Shown here: positions 40,645-53,400 of the stretch, one piece after another
Layout of the letters: each line of letters opens with the position of its first letter
How positions within the stretch are numbered: position 1 is the first letter of the stretch
Assembly: GCF_018320785.1 (NCBI RefSeq)
Contig: NC_054881.1
Location: 21,948,275-22,012,274 of the forward strand
Direction of reading: 5' to 3'
Origin: Cheilinus undulatus
Lineage: Eukaryota > Chordata > Actinopteri > Labriformes > Labridae
DNA length: 64,000 nt
The notes under the pieces: model-generated
Database searches by the model: none
Told to the model about the DNA's origin: nothing
What the model saw: the letters and a program-made list of their open reading frames with translations, nothing else
Translations under genes and position numbers: made by a program

Positions 40645-41855
40645 CGGCAGGATCTCACAATCACCCGTTCATTTTTACACTCTCACTCTCATTAGACCAA
40701 GAACAAAACATCATTTCGGAGTAAAAATGAGCAGAGAATTCTTATATAATTCAAAAGTATATTTTCACGAATAAAGTCATTTTAATTAAAAACAAATAAA
40801 TACACACATTACAAAGAAACCATTAACTTTATCCAATGGCTATCAGAAATAGTTAAGACAGCCATTTTTAAAACACACAATAAGACATTTAAAAAGGGCT
40901 TTCTTTGTTTCAAGAGGTAGAGTTTGATTTCTTCTGAGCACAATCCCTGCTGCAGTCTCACCTTGCCTCCTTATAGGACAGTTAAATATTCAGGATCAAC
41001 TCAACTCAATTCAGGATCAACTCTTAAAACCACTGATTGAAAATGAACTCTTTAAGGAAATTAATTCACATCATTTTTCAGTGACTTTTTTGTCATTTTT
41101 GTGCTCATATTGCATGTCGAACCTGCAGGAAAACACAGATCACAGCAGAAGTACTATGCTCCAGTATGACAACACAAGAGAATGAACAATAAATATTTTT
41201 TATAGTATTTTCTAAATAAAAGTTGTATGCAAATGATATTCAAACTATTAATATTTACAACAACTGTTGGTAGACTTTACAAAAAAGTGTAATGCATTAA
41301 AGATAAACCAGGAGTGAGCATAAAGGAAACAGGACCTCAAAACAATAACAGACACTATTATGAGTAGGATTATCAGGTAGAGACAAAGGCGGATGCTCAA
41401 AATTTGTTGGGTGGAAAGCAGGAGGTAAAATAAAGCACAGTAAAAAGAGAAGAAATCAGACACACAAGCATGAAAAAGGTTTCAAATTGCTCAAAAGCAT
41501 TTATTATAATTTCCAAATTATTAAAAAGTGTTGCCGATTATAAATATGTCCTTCTTAATTTTTTAAAAACACTTTTCATGCTCGGAGTGCCCGGTTTCTT
41601 CTCTTTTTATTGGTTGGCATTAACATGTAACTGAAACACTAACATTAGGGTTTTTCTGCATTAACAGCTGAGGAAACATGGCATGAATATTCTTTTAAAT
41701 TCTGTGATATTTAAGAACTGCATAGAAAATAATTGTGGATTTGCTTTTAGCAAGCAATTTCTAACTTCTATTAATTAGATGCAGATGGGTCATGATCATC
41801 CTAACAAAACATCAGCGAAACATGTGGACTAAGACACAATTGTTGTCATTTAATG

Positions 41856-42421
41856 CAGTGGTTCTCGACTGATCTAGTTTCTGGACACACCACCTCTTTA
41901 ATGACAAACCACAACTCATATTTACGAAAAAATTAAACACTAATTTATTCAGTGAAAAATTCATCAGTTGGAACTCAAGACAGGACTAAACAGGATCATT
42001 ATGTCAACATCACAGACACAACAGGACTTAAGTTTTCTCTGAAAGCAGTTTGTCTTTGTAAGCAGACTGTTTCATTTCTAAATCCCGTTTCATTTGATGG
42101 CTTAAATGTTTCAGCACTTTGCTGCACTTAAAACAGACACTTTTGTCCCCGTCTTGTTTGCAGTGTAAGACAGCATAATTCATATATTCTATTTTCCATG
42201 TGACATTTTTTATACTTTGACTTCATTTCTTAGTCATTTAATAGCAGTGGCATCAAGATGCATTTCTGCCACAAACTACCACACTACTGCTAAGACATGG
42301 CGTTGTAGGCACATATGCCCTTCAAAATAAAAGCATAGCGTAGTCTTTTTAGAATTTTTTTCCCCCAGGTGCAAATCTACAACCCACAGCTGGGTCCTGA
42401 TCCACCAGCTGAGAACCACTG
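41856..42421. mobile_element. hAT-like non-autonomous element (566 bp), CAGTGGTTCTC family
   Basis: Terminal inverted repeat CAGTGGTTCTC at the left and CTGAGAACCACTG at the right; flanking duplications ATTTAATG (41848-41855) and ATTTAAAG (42422-42429) differ at one base. Confidence 0.8.
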
Positions 42422-42440
42422 ATTTAAAGTGTGTATTTAC

Positions 42441-43484
42441 CAGAGGTGGAAAGAGTATAAGTAAAAAGTAGGGCTGTCAAGATTAATTACATTAATCAAA
42501 ATTCATTCAGGTCCACAATTAGTACACCTTTTTAAAATCACGACATGCTTTATTGTCCCTTTCAGCACATTTTTGTTAAGCCACTTAGTGTCTCCCTGCA
42601 GTAACAGTGATGTAAAATAACTCCAGAACTGCTCCTTAATGTCTCAGTTCACGTAAAAAAAAAAAACCTCAGATGAGTCAAAAGTCATCTACACCTTGTG
42701 TTATCAAGCTTTTACCTTTTTACTACTCCCTTATTTTGTTTTCTATCCATTACAAGTTCCTTTTTCCTGGGTTAAGTTAATGTTATAAGTTTTGATCCAA
42801 CTGTAAAAGCAGCTCAGAAATGTTCATCATGTCTTCTTATTGATATTGATACAACTTAGTGTTGTGTAAAAGCAGGTCTGTATGCAAACAGGAAGTCCAT
42901 TGCCATAGTTTAGAATCATATAAAAAGCAAAATAACACAAAAGCAGTTTGAAGGCAAAATAGTGTAACTTTGAAATGATTTTTAAAAAATAATGTGATTC
43001 AGTACAATTAAAATATATTTTTTGACAGCCCTAGTAAAAAGTAATTTATTCAAGTTTACTCAAAGTACTATGTAGCTACTTATGATGCCTGTTTGTAAAG
43101 TAAAATTTGATCATTCCTTAATGCGCAGTAACAACAAAAGAATATGACTCTCCAACCAGGTTGTTCAGGTAAAGTCACACCTGTTTGGTAAAGAGAAATG
43201 CAACAGCTGTTTTTTTTTTCTTGCAATGTGCCACTGACGGTTAAGTGTGCTCTAAACCAAACTCACCATTTTCACATCACTGACAGGGAGGTTTGGCCCA
43301 CTTGTTTTGGCTTTTAGTTTTTATTTCTTTACTCAGTAATAGATGCTTAATAAAATGTGTTTAAGTACAATACTTCTGTAAAATTTACTTAAGCAAAGGA
43401 AAATTTCTGTCTTTAAAAATTACATTGAAAAGCTACTCAATTACAGTGAAGTGAGTTAATGAAACTAGTTACTTTCCACCCCTG
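42441..43484. mobile_element. hAT-like element, outer, interrupted by another
   Basis: Ends CAGAGGTGGAAAGAGT and CTTTCCACCCCTG (inverted). The flanking 8-bp duplication GTATTTAC is exact (42433-42440 and 43485-43492). Removing the nested 42469-43033 element and one 8-bp copy leaves an element of about 470 bp. Confidence 0.82.
42469..43033. mobile_element. hAT-like element nested in another, GGCTGTCAA family
   Basis: Perfect 12-bp inverted ends TAGGGCTGTCAA and TTGACAGCCCTA, with an exact 8-bp duplication GTAAAAAG on both sides (42461-42468, 43034-43041). Confidence 0.85.
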
Positions 43485-43492
43485 GTATTTAC

Positions 43493-44251
43493 TGAAAATT
43501 CTTAAAGCTGAATCCTGCACTTTTGGGGTAGAAAAGGTCACATAACAACAAAGCAGATGTGATATTTAATAATCTTTAATTAAAATAAAGAGACTGTGGC
43601 AAAAGAAATACCAAAACTCACATCACAAAACGTCAGTAAAAAGGCTGGAGTTGTATAAAAAAATTGAATCCAAGGGGGAAAAGGCAAATTATAAGAAAAG
43701 AGTGAAAAACAAGACAAAAATACTGTGACTTACAATAACTGACACTTAGTGGCGTGTGCCTTATTACTTTAACTTTATGAACACAAACATGTTATAAACC
43801 TATGTTTACTTCCTTTTCATATTAGTCTTGAAAAAAATTTCCCCTTTGAATTATGTGTTCAGAAACACCTCGAAGACAAAAATAAAATCATCATTTAGCC
43901 CCCGAAAAAATGCTGTTTGTTTTCTTTGCATCATGTGTTCCTCAGCTGCATGGTTCCTCTGATTTAAACCTCTGCAAAAGTGAGGAAGCAGATCCACGTT
44001 TAGGGAAAGAAACCTACCGAAAGTTAGGTTTTTGTCATCGCTAAATAATACCAGGCTTTGTAACTCAAAATAACGAAGAAATATTTAAAATTCTTGTCCA
44101 TGATTGCTGCAGTTACCTCCAAAAGAGTCCAAAGTGTTATAAACAACTTCAGGATGTCTTTATAACATCTAGTGTAGAGTCTGTTTGTGTGGAGGTGGGG
44201 GGTGGCGGTACGAGGGAAAGAGGGTGGGTGGGGGTTCTCCAGAATGATGGG
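43493..44251 (-). other. rbm18: probable rbm18 3' untranslated region and flank
   Basis: No open frame of note. Minus-strand ATTAAA hexamers (plus TTTAAT at 43565-43570 and 43575-43580) are candidate polyadenylation signals. The stretch ends against the hAT-like cluster. Confidence 0.3.
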
Positions 44252-44435
44252 TCATCTCCTAAACTTGCGGAAGGGTCTGCTCTGGTTATTATGGTGGGAT
44301 TTAGAGTACGGCTCCCAGCGCTTCCTCTCCGGCGGTTTGTTGTAAACGTATGCCGACGGGCCCGAGTAGTCATCGTCTGGATTCTCCTCCATCATCTGCA
44401 GCTTTGCCTCGATGGCGCGGATCTTTGCACTCGTA
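44252..44435 (-). CDS. rbm18: rbm18 last coding exon
   Basis: After CTCCAG. It encodes [20 protein letters not shown], then a Tyr/Pro-rich segment and a basic end (RKFRR) before TGA at 44252-44254. An open frame on the other strand here is only its shadow. Confidence 0.94.
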
Positions 44436-47400
44436 CTGGAGAAGAAAAAGAGATGTTAGCGGCTGAGGTTGAGGGGGAAATACTAGTGTTAGCGCTGAGG
44501 GTGTGATGGACAGATCTCGGCCTTCACTGAGAGGAGGGGAAGAGGAAGCATTAGCACTTTAAGAAACATGAGGGAGTGGATGCTAAGGAATAAAAACAAG
44601 ATTACCTGTTGTGCTGCATGACAAATAGACGCATTTAAAAGGTGAAACAGGATTTGAAGAAGAAAGCCGGAGAAGTTTGCAAGAAAGATTACAGTGCAGG
44701 TGACTGAGGGAAGGAGTAAGAAGAGAGGAAGCCTAGAGGGGAAAAGTGTTTATATTTCCTCTCTTGTGCTGTGTGGAGAGAGTGAATCTGAAGTTTACAC
44801 TAGAACTAAAGTGAGGTGATTTTCCTGAGAGGATTTCTGGAAGCTGATAAGTCACTACAAGTGTTGGGCTGTCCATAAAAGAGGAGTACAAAAGGCTCCT
44901 TACTGAGCTCTGTGTGGCCGCTACACATTCAGAGTGTTTGTATGTGAATGAAGCCCTGCTATAATGGCACTTTGAAATATGCTTTAACAGAGCTATATCA
45001 ATTCAATACAGATGTATTTTGAGCTTGTTTTGTCTAGTTGTACTCAAAGGAACTTTGTGATGAATACATGAAGACCAAAAGTTCTCCTGCAATAACTTCA
45101 GGAAGTTCAGGGGAAGATTTCTTTAAGGCAGCGAAAAGAGAAAGTCACTTCCATGACCAAAAAACACACAAAGAAGGCTGGACTTGGAAGTCATTTTTTT
45201 TAATAAAGACTGAAGTTTCCTTTTTAAGATTAATTTTTGGGGCATTTTGCCTTCAATTGATAGGATAGCAGAATACAGACAGGAAATATCAGGACAGAGA
45301 GTGGGGGAAGATGTACACCAAACATGCTTCGAGTCAGCGAATCGACCCTGCAACCACTTCGTTGAGGACTACAATCTCAGCATATAGGTACCTTCACAAC
45401 CAACTATTAAGACTTAGTTTCCCATGAGCATTTTGTGATAATTTTTCTAAGGTCCAAGCCAACACAAAAAACATTCAAGATCTCCACTCCTTTTTCAACT
45501 TGCAACATCCTGAGGCTGGGATATGTATCGTGATGCACATTAATTTGGGATTATAAACATGACATAATAAACATGTCCTATACTGGATTCACTGCAGCAG
45601 CTGTTCTTAATTGTTGAGGATAACATGATGATTATTTGTCTGAATAATCCTCAAGTGGGTGGTGTCATACAAGTTTTTTGCTGCCTCCGACTGCATCAGA
45701 GCATTCCCACCTTGAATCACAAATATTCAACATATTTGATATTTATGATTCTAGTTTGCACCTTATCTGACGGGTCAGGCTGTTTCATACATGGCATGGA
45801 ATATGTCTCACATCCATCCTTGGGAAGAGCAGAACATTTGGAAAAATCTTGGGGGGAGAAAGGATGAACATTCTGTCACATTCATTATGGCCAATCACAG
45901 CAGCAAAGCATATGACACAGGTGTCAAACTCATGGCTGGTGGGCCAGATTTGGACCACCAGCGACTCACTGGGTTTTTTACCCTGTAAAACAAAGCTTCA
46001 TCCCCAGAGTGGGCCACAAAGAGCTGCTCTCTCGATAACAAACGCTTTCAACCATCGTGCGTAAGGGAAGATACGCCACACATGCGAACAAACATATCAT
46101 TTAATCTTATATCAACAAGAAGTGACACAGTGGTCTTGGTTTGTAGATGTTGTCGTTACAGTAGCTGTGTCAAAATAACACTCATCAGATCTGTAATGCA
46201 ATAATAGTGAAAAATCAAACTAATACGAAAGAATCCACAGATGTTCTTGGCTGAAAGTCACCAAGAACTGATCCTATTTTCTTTTCTTTTCATACTTTTT
46301 TCAAATAGAATGTTGCTTTGAATCACTTTTATGTGATACCCTGAAAAACATGCGAACAGGTTAATAGCGGTACATGTTTGAATAACCATAAGGAAAGATG
46401 TCACTGCTGTATGCTTGGTACCAACCTGAGGTGGTTGGCAGTTACGGCTCCATCCTCTGCTGCACCACTGCAAGACGGCTCAAGGCTGGGAGGCATCGTC
46501 TTCTCATTACGAAAACCTTCAAACCTCTAAAGACAAGACATGGCCAACACAAAATGACCCACAAAAATGGTGATGGAGACACAAATGGACAGATGGAATG
46601 ACAAGGAAGTAAAAAAAAAAAACATGTAGAAACAAAGTGGACAATGAAGACATTGCAGATTTAAAGAGGACAACATGACGAGGAGGAAGAGAAGAAGACA
46701 GAGAATAAGAGAAGATCATGTCAAGAGGGAGACTTTAAACGATCGGGTCCTCTTAATAAACATTGAAGGCAGTTTTCTGGAGTTGGAACCCCGGTTTGCT
46801 GCCACAAACATCCAACATAATCAGAGATTTTTCTCTCTCTCATCAAACACCCTGAGGGGAGCGGCTGATCAACAACCAACGTCTGCACTCATTCCTTTCA
46901 CAAACCACCTTCCAAAACATCTCCACCAGCCAACACTGAACTCCTGACAACCTGTGAAGAAAGAAAAACAAAAGACAAAAAACAAACGTCACATACAGTC
47001 CGAGAATGGCACAAGTCACCCCTGGATTTGGATGCAGGCGGCCCGGGTTCGAATCTGGCCTGTGTCCCTTTACCGCATGTCTCTCCCCACTCTCTTCCCT
47101 GTCCCTGAGCCTATCCACTGTCCTTCCTCTATCTAATTAAGGCATGAAAAGGCCCAAAAAATACATCTTAAAAAAAAGAAGTTACATAAATGTGCAAAAG
47201 AACACACATGGTTTCACATAGTGTGCCAAGAAATAAATAACATGTATAGCCAAGAATAGGTTTTAAAACAATGGCAGTAAGACCAGCCAGGACCCTTCCC
47301 TTCCACCTATTTCTTGAGGCATGTCACTGGAATGCATATAGATCTACATGGAGTCAATCAGACTATTCTGAATCTGTAAACAGTGAAAGTTATGTTTAAA

Positions 47401-50400
47401 TTTTACTGGAATTTTGGCTCACTCTCATCGTTTTAAGCATCATAAAACATTACAAGCATTATTTGGATTGAAATAAATATTTAATCTAACAATAATGAGC
47501 ATTAATAGTTGAATTATGGCTGTATAATGAGTAATTTTTAATAAAGCGTTAGTGAGCATGAAAAATATACAACCATGGTTAACCAGCAGATTGATAAAGC
47601 AACATTATTACAGTAATGAATCAGGACACAGTTGCTTAACAGTTACATGGAAACCCATGGATGTTTGTAGGATTTCAGGGGAAACATTTCAATAAACGTT
47701 CATCAACGTGATTTCCTCTACTTCAAAGCAAACTAATAAAGTCAAGATGTAAGGCTGGAAGTGAGGCAGCGACTTGTACACCGACCGTTTCTGACTCACT
47801 CATCCCAGCGCATCGCATACGGGTTGGAACCAGAGATGAGATGTTAGAGAAGTGGCCACATGATGTACAGGAGGATGTTTTAGGAATACCGACTGCTGAT
47901 AGACGTGTTTGGTGACAGTTATTCTAAAACGTGAGTTTTCCTCCCCTGCCACTAAGGAGTGAAAGTAAAACCACAGCTGAGCTTAAGGCCCAGATCCATT
48001 TCTGACTCTCGTGCCTGTTCTTTGAAGAGTTCAAAGGAGTTGTGGTGAAATCCTCCCCTACCAAATGGGACTATTTTCAAGTTACCAGACATTTCTACAA
48101 CACACAATTTCTCATAAAATGTTTGTTTAAAAAGGTCCATAATGTATTGAAACAACATTACATTGCTGCCACCTGGCCACAACCTTCAATCTCCAAAATC
48201 CCCACTTTTAAAGAGAATTGAAATAACACTGTATTTTTAAATAACTAAACACCAAATGGTCATAATCACCATTTCATGACACTTTCATTTGCTTAAAATT
48301 TGTAAAACCCAGTGATTGATGTAAAGGGTGACAAGTAGCAGTGATTTATTACAAAAAATTAAAAGCATGAAATATGGTCCTAGAACGTTATGGCTGGACA
48401 CCAGCAAAATTTAACTTTTGCTCACTCTAAATCTTAATGAAGAAACGTGATGTTTCTACACTTCTTATGAAGCGTGATGATTCGCAGTGAATTCTGGGAG
48501 ATTTATACCACTTAGTTTAGGGTCTCTCTGGAAAATCTCAGTTTAAAGCACTTTGTTCCACCCTCTGTTCCAGCAAAAATCAAATCACCCCCCCTTAGAT
48601 ATGAACGTATAAAAGATAGGGATAGAGCTCCATGGGCCCTCTAGAGTAAGGGGTGCGTTGAGACTGAGCTTAAATCTAAAGTTAGAACTTTTTTAACCAT
48701 GGGATAAAATTCTGCATCTCTGCAGTTTATCTTTGTAAAAATCCGGTCTTACAAGTAAGACACTGGCCATGACTCTTACACAAAATACATTTTTTCTTGG
48801 TCGCCGGTTTAGCTGACTTGGTAGGGTAGGAACCGTTTTTGCGCATGCCTTCTCTTTTTTCTCTCCCCATATTTCCTGTCTCCATTTGGCTGTCCAAAAA
48901 ATAATTCATACACATGCTTTAGAAAGAAAGAGCATATTTGCTTTTTTGTGCTAAAAAATTTTATACATGAACACTCTATCAATGACCAAAATTGAAACAA
49001 CTTCTTCTTAGCTATCCATACTGACTGGAGTATTTCTTTCTTCTGACAACAGTTTTACTTTACCCCCTTCACTTAACACAATTAGCTACTCATTCCACCC
49101 ATTACAGTAAAGAAACTGGGGATGCGCATGGCTAATTGCTAAAACAGTTAAATTGTTTATCAAATTTGTCAGCGCTGGATTTACAAGTTGGTTAAAAAAA
49201 TATTTTTTAAATTAACACAGGCTTGAAATCCCAGTCTATACCAAGAGTACCTTGATGCAGACAAGATGGCTGACATACATCCAATCCATACCAGAAGTCC
49301 GTAAGTCTAAGGTTAGGTTTAGGCATTAAAACCCGAGTGGTTAGGTTCACAGTAAGGCAGTGGGGAAGGTGATATACTTGAGATCCAGCACCAAGGATTA
49401 GGCTTAAGCGCGAAAAAAACTAACACTGGCAGTTGAGTCAAACATGAAGAAGAAACTTCCGGTTGGGACTTCCGGCATGGATTGGATGTAAAGCGACGCC
49501 CATGTCAGCCATCTTGACTGCAGTTGGGTCCCTCTCCTCTATACTGCTCTTTTAAACAATAATGAACCTCCTGCCACTAGAGGGCGCTGTAGCCCCAGTT
49601 AATGGCCGTTGCCTACTATCTGGCACTTGACCGGATGTGAACATGGGAAGCTCAGCGGTGGCTTAGCGGTTAGTGTGTAGCAGGAACAGCGCTGTATGAC
49701 AGCGTTTTAAAGTAGTATATGGAATTTAAGTGGCATGTAGGCTCACGAGGGTTTAACTCACATGTAACTACTCACCCAAAGTGAAAAGAGGCCACAAATC
49801 AAAGCACGACATTAATCTGCAAAGGAACAAAGGCTGGTGGCGCTAGCTGCTAATGTTAGCCACGCTCTAGAGACTATATCAGGCTAACATCACACCCGCT
49901 GACACAATGAACCTATGAGGAATTTGACTGTTTTCTAGGGATTTTCTCCTCTTTAGACTAGTCAGTTAAACGAAATTTAAATTGACGTTTAGCCGAATAG
50001 GGAAATAGATGCTTAGGAACATCCTTAAAAGAAAGAGGCTCATGTAGCATTTATAATGCAACAGCTCCACTAAATGTTCTTTATACTTGACTGTCCTGTG
50101 ACAAAACTGACTGACCTCAATGGAGAGCACAAAATAAGACAGAACAGTCAATTCCTTGACATATCTATTAAGCTAAAGCAAACAAGAAATGTACTCAGTA
50201 TGGAATAATGCAGTTTAGACATTGCAATAAAGACATGGAGTGCAATAAAGTGGGGGCTTATATAATGCCGCTTAGGTAAACAATGCCAGAAAGACAAGGA
50301 GAAAATGCTCTCCTATTAGTTATTGACATTACCAACAAGACCATCTGTCTTTCCTCAACGTGCATAATCAGGCCCGTGGTTTGATGATGAACTGCGACGT

Positions 50401-53400
50401 TCCTGTCGGGCCAAAATCTGTCTGAATTTGTGTAGTGTGAGCTGGCCTTTAGTTTGAATGGCAATGGCATAAGCCAAACTTGTGCTGGTGTTAATATTGC
50501 TAACCAGACTTTTACTTATGCATACATAAACACAGTTGGTCTCTCACTATGTCGATAATCAGTAATAAATGACTGGAGTGGAGGTCACTGTAGCTTCATT
50601 CGACACTCTAAAAACACAAACCCAATATTGGCAAGTTAGACGAGACCCAGTTTGGGTGGGTGGGATGACTTTGAAAAGGATATTTTTGCATGTCTGGGAC
50701 ATTGTCTCTGAGTGAGCTGATTCACACACAGAAAATGGCAGACTACTGCTGACATGGCACACTCTTTATAGCACGCAACAGTGCCTCTCTTTGTTTTCAT
50801 GCGGGCAAAGAAGTTTTTGAAAAAGTAGCGCATGTGGGCAGGATTATTTTTTGAAAACGGAGGACAACCTTCAGTTTTAAATGTGTAGCTTCAGAGGGGA
50901 GGTTGTTCTCTGGCAGAAGAAACAACCCGCTGGACAAACTCTGATCTAACCTTGCAAAGCAGATGGATTCATTACCGTGTTTCTCACTGGCGAACCCATC
51001 TTGCAAAGCTCCCATCGGAACAGTTTGGGCCAGGTTAGAAAGTGACAGGACGAGTCAGCGTCGAGGGGTAGTACTTTTAGGCGCATCAGAGTCGTGACGT
51101 AAGCAAGCAGTGACAAGAGGCCAGTGCAATTATGGGGGAAGAGATTAGCATGGATGCTGCTATAGCCTCAGTTCTATCAGAACTTGACGACATTTCTTCA
51201 TTAAAAGAATAACAAAGAACAGCATTGAGTTGTTTTCTTTTCAAAGACGAAAAAGTCGTCGTGTACTGACATGTCTACGGTCACCATGGTTCGTGTTATG
51301 CAGTTCTCCATGGAGTTTATTCCCTGGTAGTGGCGCACCTCGGTATCAACAATGACGTCACATGTTTTGTTGCTCTGATTGGCCCGTAAATATGTGACAG
51401 ACAGAGCATTAATCCAATCACTCTCCAAGTCCAATAGAAGACTTTAGTGTGTTTCTTGTGAATGCTCATATTGAAATAAATGATTAAATTGTGATTAATT
51501 GTCAAGTTTCAGTATGTCAGGACACACCACATACAATAAATGTAACATTAAAAACAACTTAAAGAGCATATATAAATGACAGGAGAGAAAGGGAAACTAT
51601 CTTTGTTGACATGAGATTCAGTTATTTTTGCATAGAAACAGCTGATCAATGTCCCAAAGAGTGCTACTTTTTAAACTTTTATACTGCAAATTTACTTCAG
51701 ATCATTTATTTTTTTTCTATTTTACATCAGTAAAAGAGTTGTTTCAGGTTTTAATTTGGCCACATACCTTTATTAACCTTTACCTAAGAAAAAAGCATGC
51801 CTATTTTTGTCCCTTCTTAACACATAGAGTGTTTTAGCTCAGTGACACAGCTCAACATTTGTGTTAAACTTTCTAAGCGCAGTACAGACTTAGTGAAACT
51901 CCATAAATAAAAAAAATAAAGTGAGATAACTGCAATGTGTTCAGGAAGGGCTGCAGAACATGTTGACAGAAACTCTGAAAAGAGTACTTCAAACAGGTTT
52001 TTAAGACACAGCTTTTAACTGAACATTGGGATATTATTAGTTTCAATTTCAGGTTTATAATAGTATCAGTAACAAAAGCTATTTGTAGTTGGTGTGCTGT
52101 GTTGAGCCAAGTTGGATGGAATCTGTGAGCAGATTTATCCAACAGGGATTTGTCTTAGAGGCAGCAGCATTGACCTTGACCTCGCTCTACTATGTATGTG
52201 TCTATGTGTGCGTGTAGGGCGTGATATGTCTCTATACAGGATATCCTTCCACCCGATGCCAGCAGGCTGTCTATTGTTAAGAGACAGGCATAGGTAGAGC
52301 TGGATTTTCACGGCTCTCCGAAAACTGACTCCTACAGTACCCATCAGGATGTTTAGGACTTTATAGAATGATATAGAGACAGATACTTACCCTCACCTGT
52401 GCATGCGCCCAGCGCACCACCAGCTTCTTGGACAAAGCTAGCTTCCCATTTAAACACTGGATGGCTCTCTCTGCCTCCTGTGGAGAGTCACGGATACACA
52501 CAGACAGGAAGAGAGGAAGAGATTTTTCACATTATGATTAAAAATCAGCCTTCATGATTGCAACAGAGTCATTAAATAATTAGTCTTCATGATGTAGAGA
52601 CATTAAAAACAATAATAGATGATGAGGTTCCTCTCTGCCTCCTGATAGAGCAGCGAAATGTGTGTGTTTGTGTTTCAGAGGCAAAGAGAAAAAATGTAGC
52701 TTTGTCTAATCAAATGAATAAGCGGCTTTGATTCTAAATGATATTAATGAAGCACTTTTTCTTTGTGTGTGTGTCAGAGAGAGTGTAAGTGTGAATGATA
52801 AACACACACTTCCTATGTATAATCCTTCTGGGAGGGCCTCATATCGCTCTGATAGACACTAGCTGTGAAACGAGATGCTTATCAAGATCCCCCCAGGGCT
52901 CACTCCAAAACAAACACCGCTGCTCAACCTGTGAGGCTGAGCGCCTCCCTTCAAGGGATGTTTTTTTTAAAAACATGGTCCACTTGAGTTGTACACAGAC
53001 AGGACCTCCTGACTGCTAAAAGATCTCTGATACAGCCTTTCTAGTCCAATTACACTATATGAAGATTATCGCATAAGCAGTGACTTTAGACATTGTTGAG
53101 TGATTTTTATTTTAATTCAGTTTCGGTGTGATCCAGCTACAAATTACTTTTGGTTTCTTTTCATTTGGAGCCCTCTGTGGACAAAGTGGTACAAAAGCAG
53201 TCCTGTACATGCGTTTGCTGTGCTTTCTGATAAAATTATGATCCTCTTGCTTTTAAATTTTAAACAGATCACTTAAAACACTGTAGAGGCATCCTTCCTG
53301 GACTAAAAAGTGTTTTAACATACTCTTTGGCATCGGATTCATGTAGTTATAGTATTAAACAACAGAAACACTTCAAGGCACTCTCTATTACGCTCAAAAA

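Larger units (their letters stand above)
39274..41855 (-). promoter_or_regulatory. lhx6: lhx6 upstream region
   Basis: Contains the probable 5' UTR and promoter (39274 to about 39830, locally GC-richer with GA-rich stretches), then AT-rich sequence with a Pbx-type site at 40636. No TATA box could be assigned and no open frame is credible. Confidence 0.4.

Noticed and set aside
44189..44506. Plus-strand open frame over rbm18 last exon
   Set aside because: Shadow of the real coding exon on the minus strand.
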